64,000 nucleotides of DNA from Bacteroidales bacterium (GTDB lineage: Bacteria > Bacteroidota > Bacteroidia > Bacteroidales > UBA932), in the NCBI GenBank assembly GCA_017549505.1, contig JAFYUS010000030.1:88625-152624 (forward strand). Direction: 5' to 3'. A program made the translations under genes and the position numbers. Under the pieces are notes generated by a model. That model worked only from the letters and a program-made list of their open reading frames with translations, made no database searches and was not told the DNA's origin. This document shows, one piece after another, positions 44,201-50,502 of the stretch (the stretch's first letter is position 1; every line of letters begins with the position of its first letter).

Positions 44201-44928
44201 GTTCATATGTGGTTTCTGAATTCGACGAAGTCTACTACGGACCGGATCAGACATTCACCACCACCCATGAAATATTCATTCCGAAGGTATCCGATATTTC
44301 TGTATCCGACCTGAAGGTTACCGGAGCCAAAGTGACAGCAAACGTAACTTCGGACGGTGAAGGTAATGTATCAGATGCGGGATTCATATGGTCGCAGTCA
44401 GAGGATGTGCCGGTATCAGGTACGAAGATAAGTCTGGGAGCGATGTCGTCGGCTTTATCATATGTGTTTGAGTCTCTGACCGAGAACACAACTTACTATG
44501 TATGTGCATATGTCGTGAATGAAGCCGGTACCGGGTATAGTCCTGTGACTTCATTCAAGACTTTGGAGATACTCCTTCCGGAGGTTTCGGAGGTGACGGT
44601 CGTGTCATGTACCCACAGGTCTGCGACATTCTCGGCTGATGTGAGATCGCTGAATCACGGTACGATGCTCGATGCCGGTTTTGTATATTCGGATTCACCG
44701 GAGCCTACCCTTGATGACAATGCCGTCAGAAGCGCATCAGCAGATATGCATCTGTCCGGCAAGGCGACGCCGCTCGAACCTCTTACCAAGTATTACGTGA
44801 GAGCATTCGTTACCAATGAAAAGGGTACGGTGTACAGCACCCAGACTGAGTTCACTACCAAGGAGAAGTCTGACGGCAGCGACTTTGATATGGGAGGATT
44901 CGACGGCGAAGACAATGACTGGAACTGA
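41230..44928 (+). CDS. Giant surface lipoprotein with BACON and nine FN3-like modules
   Basis: The 1232-residue protein has a lipobox (VFSSC, Cys25) followed by KTDE, an export-type acidic signal. The order of parts is: a carboxypeptidase-regulatory-like beta-sandwich (about 33-115), two BACON-like domains (about 117-215 and 216-305), nine FN3-like modules of about 95-100 residues from about residue 310, and an acidic tail ending in DGEDNDWN. Each module ends in a TYYVRAYA...G..YG....F.T pattern. Modules 2-5 and 6-9 match pairwise, so a block of four was duplicated about 1206 nt apart. The first gene of an eight-gene array, it is probably a long stalk on the cell surface. No enzyme motif is seen, and ligand is unknown. 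Confidence 0.85.
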   Translation: MPDLKLKYIYSLITCLFVLSVFSSCKTDEIELTGSITGVVTDSYTKEPIRGAQVRNLTVEQACQTGSDGSYTFRDLKVLAGNKHVIQVMADGYETDQKSILLDTGDDNRLDFALNSSKPVLELSEETLDFEKTYTTHTVSIKNVGLADLEWEANEDMEWLSCSPTSGTVRKGAQVSLEIKVDRSGLKEGPYTASVSISSNGGSKQIVVKMHVEGMSVSVTPTELDFGETVTTYSLKLASNKEVKYFLEPSNSWIIPSKTEGLFIGTEHVTVVVDRTNVSPGKYEGSLTLRVGAAIKTIPVRMTKPTKQAPQVAFYSVGDVTYGSAMFSGAVINVGSSKITRHGFCWSEEKIPDINTWFKCDFGDLQEAGNMPSYEASNLKPSTRYYVCSYAENSEGLSYSDVAEFTTRALPSAPAIETGNISKITHNSATVSGNVLNIGNDTGITDHGHVWSTSPAPTVDNLKTSLGKKNQAGVFSSELKGLSPNVTYYIRAYAVNSIGMSYGEEKTFTTLPDEMKISTSSVESITHNCATLGGQITYDGGNVVAERGVCWSQSKNPTVDGSHQMSLDQGEKFSVRVETLEPLTSYYYRAYVIAETGTVYYGNDVFFTTTHEIFVPKASAVTVSSVQTKSATVSSSIADDGKGSVSDKGFVYSKSINPTVNDFKVSCATQGEDFSATLTDLEDNTTYYVRSYAVNEAGTGYGEETFFTTLEIKVPSLSSTEVSSVTYNSATFSANVIDLNNGSLKDAGFVYSSVSSEPDLNASRISCGYSAMLLTTTATSLTANTKYYVRAYATNEKGTAYGEIQTFTTNEAPQPPVVKTGDVSEITCASAVVAGEIVKLGVDEGVTQYGHVWSLSSAPTTSDFKTEKGKSSDTSIYNSALNDLLPNRTYYVRAYAENKLGTAYGNEVTFTTLPDVMTLTTSAASDVTHNAATLGGTVTYYGGNAVKEYGVCWSESPDPVITGAHKSAPVDGDTFTVRAEGLKEKTAYHYRSYVVSEFDEVYYGPDQTFTTTHEIFIPKVSDISVSDLKVTGAKVTANVTSDGEGNVSDAGFIWSQSEDVPVSGTKISLGAMSSALSYVFESLTENTTYYVCAYVVNEAGTGYSPVTSFKTLEILLPEVSEVTVVSCTHRSATFSADVRSLNHGTMLDAGFVYSDSPEPTLDDNAVRSASADMHLSGKATPLEPLTKYYVRAFVTNEKGTVYSTQTEFTTKEKSDGSDFDMGGFDGEDNDWN

Positions 44929-44943
44929 TAAAGGGGAAAGACT

Positions 44944-46287
44944 ATGAAGACAATCATCAGAAATATCACACATGTTCTGCTCGCGGTCCTTGCAGTCGTC
45001 TCCTGCTCGGATATCAGGGAGGAAGGTACGTCTGCGCAGAAGCATGTCTACAAGATGTGTCTGGAAGGAGGAATGGAAGGCTCATGGACTGCTGAGACGA
45101 AATCTTCCCATGCATGGGAAGACGGAAGTGTCATATATCTTCAGTTCATGAAGGATTCATATCTGGTCCAGGGTACGGCTGTCTACTGCTATGAGGATGA
45201 CGAATGGACTGTAGAGACCGATGAGGAACTTGAGGAAACTGACGAGGATGGATGCGAGGCCTGGCATTTTGTGGGAGCGGAGTCTGCGACAGCCCTCAAG
45301 GTCTATCTCAATGACCAGACAGCTTCCTATTGTGATAGGCTTGCAACTTATTCTCTTGAAGGAGAGAAGCTTACTGTAAGAGTATATCTCACTCCTCATA
45401 CGTCACGTATAAAGTTCAAGGGCGCTCCGGGTTCAGTCATAACATTGTCTGGAATCAAGACTTTCCAGACATACAACCTGACAGTAAACGACTTTACGGA
45501 ATATACGGAAAAGAAGACCATAACTTTGGACGAGAACGGATCTTCAGAGTACATCCATGCCGTGTTTACCGATCCTCAGGAAAGAGAGATAGTCTTCTAC
45601 GACGAAGGTAAGAGGGCTTTCGTAAGGAAGTTCCCGGAGAATGTGCTGGCTGTAGGTACAAGCGGATTCCTGAATGTTCCTACTCTTGATGCGATGAAAG
45701 GATGGACTGTAGTAAATGTTGACAATATGGAGGAGGTAACTCTTCCTGTATTCGGAGAGGTATCAATCCTTGAGATCAAGAGTAAATCCATAAAGATTTC
45801 CGCCAAGGTGATAGATTTGGGTAACGGAAACCTCCTTAAGATGGGATTCATATGCTCGACCAGCAGCAAGCCTTCGTTCGAGAACGGTCAGGACTATCCT
45901 TGTGATCCTTCGCAGGACGTGCTTTTCAGACTCCGCGGTCTTGAACCTGAGACCAGGTACTACCTCAGGGCCTATGTCATCAATGAGAGGGGTGTTACAT
46001 ATGGAGACCAGATACGTTTCGTGACGATTTCTGAAGAAGACGAAGGTGCGAGCGTTCATTATGACAAGTACGGTGAGGATGAAAACTGGGGTGGAAATCC
46101 ACCTGTGGACGACGATTTTGGCAAGGACGATTACCCTGAAGATGAAAACTGGGGCGGAAATCCTCCGGTCGATGACGACGATTTCGGCAAGGATGATTAT
46201 CCGGACGACGAGAATTGGGGAGGCGAACCTCCGGTCGATGACGGAATGGATAAGGATGGTTATGAGGAAGATGAAGATTGGAATTAA
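44944..46287 (+). CDS. Fimbrillin-like/FN3 lipoprotein with acidic repeat tail
   Basis: The 447-residue protein has a lipobox (LAVVSC, Cys21), a fimbrillin-like beta domain (about 25-260) that is clearly related to the N-terminal domain of the next gene (shared pieces: VYLQF, FPENV followed by AxGxSG(F/Y)LNxPT), one FN3-like module like those of the giant protein (about 270-365), and a tail of three repeats of about 22-24 residues with the core DENWGGNPPVDDD and ending EEDEDWN. The tail is extremely acidic and Trp-rich. It is therefore a chimera of parts from both neighbours. A surface fibre or adhesive role is inferred from domain types. Confidence 0.8.
   Translation: MKTIIRNITHVLLAVLAVVSCSDIREEGTSAQKHVYKMCLEGGMEGSWTAETKSSHAWEDGSVIYLQFMKDSYLVQGTAVYCYEDDEWTVETDEELEETDEDGCEAWHFVGAESATALKVYLNDQTASYCDRLATYSLEGEKLTVRVYLTPHTSRIKFKGAPGSVITLSGIKTFQTYNLTVNDFTEYTEKKTITLDENGSSEYIHAVFTDPQEREIVFYDEGKRAFVRKFPENVLAVGTSGFLNVPTLDAMKGWTVVNVDNMEEVTLPVFGEVSILEIKSKSIKISAKVIDLGNGNLLKMGFICSTSSKPSFENGQDYPCDPSQDVLFRLRGLEPETRYYLRAYVINERGVTYGDQIRFVTISEEDEGASVHYDKYGEDENWGGNPPVDDDFGKDDYPEDENWGGNPPVDDDDFGKDDYPDDENWGGEPPVDDGMDKDGYEEDEDWN
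46066..46287 (+). repeat. Tandem coding repeats of the acidic tail
   Basis: Three in-frame units of about 66-72 nt encode the core ENWGG(N/E)PPVDD followed by GKDDYP-type linkers, plus a shortened last unit ending DEDWN. The DNA units are similar enough for slipped-strand length change. Confidence 0.75.
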
Positions 46288-46307
46288 TAAGGAAAAACTA
46301 ATATAAG

Positions 46308-47876
46308 ATGAAGACTATCAGAATTTTCAGCATTGTGGCAGGATTGGTCATGGGGACAGCGGCTTTCATGTCCTGCGAACGGGAAGGTATCGAACCTTCT
46401 CCTGAGGACAATACTGCACCGGTGCTCAGCAAGGCTTCGATGAGGCTTGTAGGCGACATGCCTTCATATGAGTCTGCTACAAAGGCAGACGAGACAGAAG
46501 GGGAGTGGGCTGACAAGTCCAAGGTCTATCTCCAGTTCGCTGTGGGCGACAAGATGGTAAGCGGCTCCGCTACATACGACCTTCTGGAAGATATCTGGTC
46601 CCTTGAGTATGCCGGTACTCTCAATACAGTAGAGTCGGCACTCTGCCATGCATATTATTTCGAGAACGCCGGTGAGGCGACCTTCGAGGAAGTGCCTATG
46701 AATGAAAAGACAGCGGTTTACATCGATACGACCGCTACATACTCCTTTTCCTTTGAGGACAATCTTATCGTCCTCAAGGCGCATCTGAAGCCGTATCTTA
46801 GCCGTGTCCGTCTCGAGGGTAAGCACAAGCAGGGCTACAGTTTCGACGGTCCTCTCCATTATACTTCCTACAATATGCTGGAGAACAAGTTCGTCTCTTC
46901 GACCAAGATGATCTGCGGCACCATTCCTGAAAGCGGAAAGACAGACTACTACTACCTGTTCTTCAAGGACCCGAACAAGAAGCAGATGTACTTCTACGAC
47001 TATGTGACAGGCGACAAGTTCACGAGGACCTTCCCGGAGAATGTCTTCGCGATGGGAAAGAGCGGCTATCTCAATGCTCCGACAGCCGAGGCATACAGCG
47101 GCTGGGAAGCAGAGAAACTCTACATCGATGTCAAGGTATATAACGAGACCGTAAGGATGATCCGCGTCGAGCCCGGCACGTTCATGATGGGTATGGTTAC
47201 CACGACAGAAACTGACGCCATGCCGGTCCATCAGGTCACAATTACAAAGCCATATTATATTTCTGAAACAGAAGTGACCAATGCCGTATGGTATGCGGTC
47301 CAGGGCTCTAATCCGTCAAAGTATACCGGATCAAGCCGCCCTGTCCAGAATGTCACCTGGAATGACTGCTCGACATTCATCACCAATCTGAACAAGCATA
47401 CAGGAAAGAAGTTCAGTTTTCCTACTGAAGCTCAATGGGAGTTTGCTGCCAGAGGAGGTAATATGTCGAAAGGATACAAATATTATAGTGGTAGTAATGC
47501 TTATAAAGATGTTGCTGTTTTTGGTCGCAGCGGTAAATTAGGTACTTCTTCATACTCGAGTTATGATTATGGCCCATTGGATGTAAAGACGATGAAACCC
47601 AATGAATTGGGAATATATGATATGTCCGGCAATGTGTCGGAATGGTGTTCTGATTGGTATGGAGCTTACTCGTCATCAGCGCAGACAAACCCAAGTGGAC
47701 CAGATTCAAATAGCGGCAATTATAAGGTAAATCGTGGTGGAAGTTGGTGGGATGGTAGTCTTTATATGACAACTCGTGCAAAATACGTTTATACATCATA
47801 CGATAAATATTATTCTTCTTCTGCTGCTGCTTATTATTATGGTATGCAAGGTCTCCGTCTGGTAATGGAACCCTAA
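46308..47876 (+). CDS. Fimbrillin-like lipoprotein with C-terminal FGE/SUMF-fold domain
   Basis: The 522-residue protein has a lipobox (AFMSC, Cys23), an N-terminal fimbrillin-like domain (about 30-265) and, from about residue 284 (MIRVEPGTFMMGM), a formylglycine-generating-enzyme (C-type lectin-like) fold with ETEVTNAVWYAV, FPTEAQWEFAARGG, LGIYDMSGNVSEWC and VNRGGSW. The cysteine of true FGE enzymes near the C-terminus is absent, so this is a binding module and not a sulfatase activator. From about 47450 the DNA shifts to AT-rich codons, unlike the first part of the gene. Near the end, twelve codons in a row end in T and read Tyr-Tyr-Ser-Ser-Ser-Ala-Ala-Ala-Tyr-Tyr-Tyr-Gly. Tip adhesin is the most likely role. 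Confidence 0.85.
   Translation: MKTIRIFSIVAGLVMGTAAFMSCEREGIEPSPEDNTAPVLSKASMRLVGDMPSYESATKADETEGEWADKSKVYLQFAVGDKMVSGSATYDLLEDIWSLEYAGTLNTVESALCHAYYFENAGEATFEEVPMNEKTAVYIDTTATYSFSFEDNLIVLKAHLKPYLSRVRLEGKHKQGYSFDGPLHYTSYNMLENKFVSSTKMICGTIPESGKTDYYYLFFKDPNKKQMYFYDYVTGDKFTRTFPENVFAMGKSGYLNAPTAEAYSGWEAEKLYIDVKVYNETVRMIRVEPGTFMMGMVTTTETDAMPVHQVTITKPYYISETEVTNAVWYAVQGSNPSKYTGSSRPVQNVTWNDCSTFITNLNKHTGKKFSFPTEAQWEFAARGGNMSKGYKYYSGSNAYKDVAVFGRSGKLGTSSYSSYDYGPLDVKTMKPNELGIYDMSGNVSEWCSDWYGAYSSSAQTNPSGPDSNSGNYKVNRGGSWWDGSLYMTTRAKYVYTSYDKYYSSSAAAYYYGMQGLRLVMEP
47748..47876 (+). other. Candidate variable region at the end of the FGE-fold protein
   Basis: The final 43 codons after GGSW consist largely of NNT or NNC codons at solvent-exposed positions of the FGE fold, the place where diversity-generating retroelements write variable residues. 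No reverse transcriptase or template repeat is present in this window, so the call is a hypothesis only. Confidence 0.35.
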
Positions 47877-47918
47877 ATAATCAAGAAATAATCTATTAAC
47901 AACTAAACAATAATCGTT

Positions 47919-48530
47919 ATGAAAAAGATCTTTACTTTTGCGGCAGTCGTATGTACTGCCTTGATGATGGTTTCTTGCGGTGCATCCAAGAAGGTTGCTC
48001 AGGTGGCTCCGGCTCAGCCTGGTAACCCTTTCGGTGGTGGTGATATTTATGAAGCACCTTGTGCTGACGCTGATACAAGGGACTACTTTGCAGCTACCGG
48101 TATCGCTATCGGAGCTAAGGCAAGAATCGCTGAGCTTCAGCTCATGGCTCTTGAGAATGCGAAGCAGATGATCCGCCAGAAGATGCAGCATGCATATAAG
48201 GGCGCGATCGACAACTACATGAACACTGTAGGAACAAATGCCGGAAATGATATCGAGGCTAAGCTTGAGGCTGGCGGTACTCAGATCATCGACCTTATCG
48301 TGGATGAAGTATCGGCAACTTGCGGCCCTAAGTATTCGTCTGTAGATGAGAGAGGTGATGTTACCTGCTTCATCGGAATCCGTATCCCTAAGAGAGCTCT
48401 TGCAGAGACTATCGTAGATAACGTAAGAGATAACGTTTCGGAGGATGAGGAACTTAAGATCCGCTTCAAGGAGGATGAGTTCCGCAAGAGAACTCTTGAG
48501 AACTTCGAGAGATTCAAAGCACAGGAGTAA
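47919..48530 (+). CDS. LPP20-type lipoprotein
   Basis: The 203-residue protein has a lipobox (LMMVSC, Cys20) followed by a short linker and an LPP20-like alpha/beta domain (RDYFAATGIAIGAKARIAELQLMALENAKQMIRQKM), then a helical tail. LPP20 lipoproteins occur on the cell surface of several bacteria, with unknown function. Its stop overlaps the ATG of the next gene (TAATG), whose product also has an N-terminal domain of this kind, so the two are probably partners. Confidence 0.75.
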   Translation: MKKIFTFAAVVCTALMMVSCGASKKVAQVAPAQPGNPFGGGDIYEAPCADADTRDYFAATGIAIGAKARIAELQLMALENAKQMIRQKMQHAYKGAIDNYMNTVGTNAGNDIEAKLEAGGTQIIDLIVDEVSATCGPKYSSVDERGDVTCFIGIRIPKRALAETIVDNVRDNVSEDEELKIRFKEDEFRKRTLENFERFKAQE

Positions 48531-49339
48531 TGAAGAGATTCTTATGTCTGATAGGTCTTGTGCTGGTCGCTTTCTCAGCAGGCGCCCAGTACAGACCTTC
48601 ATCTTATTATTCAGCATCTGCAAGACCTGACTGGGTCGATGGAGATACATTCAAGGACGGAAGGAATTCATATGTGGAAGTCATATCCGGAACAGGATAT
48701 GACGAGTCGGAAGCCAGACAGGATGCCTTGGAGATGATAGCTCTTCGCAGGGGTTTTGCTACAGGAACCAGAGTCAAGGTCGGAGCCAGCGGATCCATTT
48801 CATTCGCAGGCGGTAATGAACTTACTGTAAAGGCACGTGTTCTTGACGAGTATGCCGAGCATCTTGGTCCGGGACGTTGGCGCGTGACCCTTCTGGTCCA
48901 GACTGCCAAGCATCCAGAGTATCCTTTCGAGAGAGTTGAGGTTACTGACAAGTATCCTGTTTCAGCCAGAATACTTATTCCCGGTATGGCTCAGCTCCAT
49001 AAGGGAAGCACGGTTAAGGGTGTTTCCTTCATGGTGGGTGAGGTCGCTCTTGTAGGTGGTATCGTTTTTTCTGAAGCTATGCGTGTTACTAACGTGAAAC
49101 TTATGCAGACTACCCATGATACCAACACTCTCAAGACCTACCTCAGCAGAAGTCAGACATGGTCCACTACAAGGAATATATGCATTGCAGGTGCAGCGGC
49201 TTTATATGTCTGGAATCTTGTAGATGGCGTAGCGGCGAGAGGCAAGTCAAGACTTGTTGTCGGAGAATATGCTTCTCTTGATTTCAATCCGTATGCTGAT
49301 ACGCGTTCTGCTGGTGTGGCTCTTGCTCTTAATTTCTGA
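48530..49339 (+). CDS. Exported protein with LPP20-like and DUF5683-like parts
   Basis: The 269-residue protein has a cleavable signal peptide (MKRFLCLIGLVLVAFSAGAQ). The N-terminal part (GTGYDESEARQDALEMIALRRGFATGTRV) resembles the LPP20 domain of the gene before it. The second part begins with the PGMAQLHKG motif and has two hydrophobic helices (GVSFMVGEVALVGGIVFSEA and ICIAGAAALYVWNLVDGVA), the pattern of the DUF5683 family. Membrane location and contact with the lipoprotein are likely. Function is unknown. Confidence 0.7.
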   Translation: MKRFLCLIGLVLVAFSAGAQYRPSSYYSASARPDWVDGDTFKDGRNSYVEVISGTGYDESEARQDALEMIALRRGFATGTRVKVGASGSISFAGGNELTVKARVLDEYAEHLGPGRWRVTLLVQTAKHPEYPFERVEVTDKYPVSARILIPGMAQLHKGSTVKGVSFMVGEVALVGGIVFSEAMRVTNVKLMQTTHDTNTLKTYLSRSQTWSTTRNICIAGAAALYVWNLVDGVAARGKSRLVVGEYASLDFNPYADTRSAGVALALNF

Positions 49340-49395
49340 TCTATATTCCAAGTTCTTTGACCGGGACTTGGATTACCAAAATTAACATGTTGACC

Positions 49396-50499
49396 ATGAA
49401 AAGATTATTTGTTGCTTTACTGATTGCAGCTATATCTCTGTCCATATCGGCCCAGAACAAATCCACTTCGTACGAGGAATATATAAAATCGAAGCAGGCT
49501 GGATTTGATGCATACAAGAAGAAGTATGAGAAAGGTCTGTATGAGTCGATGGAAGCATATCTGGCCTTCGAGAAGAAGCACAATGACGATTATGAAGCCT
49601 ACAAGAAGAAGGTCATGGGTATGTGGGGAGACGATGAGATGGTCGACAGCACACCTAAGACATGGGTGGATTATTCAAAAGATCTAACATCGAGGTCGAA
49701 TGTCGATTTTGAGAAAGGTGAGGTTGAGATAGAGGTTCTTGTAGATGTCAATCAGACTGAGAAAGATATCAACAAGAAACTCAAGGACGCTGTAGTCGAT
49801 CTTGTCGAGGCAAAGGATACCCTTACAGGCAATACCATCCTGAAGGATCAGCTTGAGGTGAAGAAGGAAGTCGTGGATACTGTCAAGCAGGAAGTCAAGA
49901 AGGTGCAGACAGACAATGGAGAGAAAAAGGTTGTGAAAATCAAGATGGAGCTTGCAGAGGACCATCTTTCTGTCCGTGCAGCTCAGTTCAAGGACATCGT
50001 GAAGAAGAACTCGGACAGATTTGATATTGACCAGCCTCTCATTTATGCGGTCATTGAACAGGAATCTGCCTTCAATCCTAAGGCCAAGTCACATGCTCCT
50101 GCATACGGACTCATGCAGCTAGTCCCTAAGTCAGGCGGAAGAGATGCATTCCGTCATGTGCATAAAAGGGATGTCATACCTGCTCCTGCATATCTTTATG
50201 TCCCTGAAAATAATGTGGAGCTTGGTACAGGATATCTGAATCTTCTGATGACACAGACATTCGCCCAGGTGAAGGATCCACAGTGCAGGATGCTTTGTGC
50301 GATTGCCGCTTATAACACTGGTGCAGGAAACGTAAGCCGCGCCATCAATGGAGGAAGGTCTGTTTCCAAGGCTGTCCCTGCAATCAATGCGATGAGTTAT
50401 GACAAGCTGTACTCCCATCTGAAGCGTCATCTCCCACATGATGAGACACGTAACTACATCCAGAAGGTTACAGAAAAAATGAATAAATACAAGAAATAA
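49396..50499 (+). CDS. MltC-type lytic transglycosylase with N-terminal helical domain
   Basis: The 367-residue protein (from ATG 49396; the frame opens 13 codons earlier) has a signal peptide (MKRLFVALLIAAISLSISAQ), a charged helical segment SYEEYIKSKQAGFDAYKKKYEK..., an MltC-like segment (WVDYSKDLTSRSNVDFEKGEVEIEVLVD) and a C-terminal SLT domain with catalytic Glu223 in IEQESAFNPKA, and AYGLMQL and AIAAYNTGAGN. It cuts glycan strands of peptidoglycan. There is no lipobox, unlike E. coli MltC. Its N-terminal helices resemble those of the transglutaminase-like protein two genes later. Confidence 0.9.
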   Translation: MKRLFVALLIAAISLSISAQNKSTSYEEYIKSKQAGFDAYKKKYEKGLYESMEAYLAFEKKHNDDYEAYKKKVMGMWGDDEMVDSTPKTWVDYSKDLTSRSNVDFEKGEVEIEVLVDVNQTEKDINKKLKDAVVDLVEAKDTLTGNTILKDQLEVKKEVVDTVKQEVKKVQTDNGEKKVVKIKMELAEDHLSVRAAQFKDIVKKNSDRFDIDQPLIYAVIEQESAFNPKAKSHAPAYGLMQLVPKSGGRDAFRHVHKRDVIPAPAYLYVPENNVELGTGYLNLLMTQTFAQVKDPQCRMLCAIAAYNTGAGNVSRAINGGRSVSKAVPAINAMSYDKLYSHLKRHLPHDETRNYIQKVTEKMNKYKK

Positions 50500-50502
50500 G
50501 AT

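Noticed and set aside
47157-47876. Calling the FGE-fold protein a formylglycine-generating enzyme or sulfatase activator
   Set aside because: The active-site cysteine near the C-terminus is not there and no sulfatase gene is nearby; the fold is used as a binding module in many surface proteins.
46464-48650. Minus-strand frames of 255 codons (46464-47231) and 284 codons (47796-48650) opposite the FGE-fold and LPP20 genes
   Set aside because: Both are antisense to genes with signal peptides and recognised domains, and have no promoter or family features.
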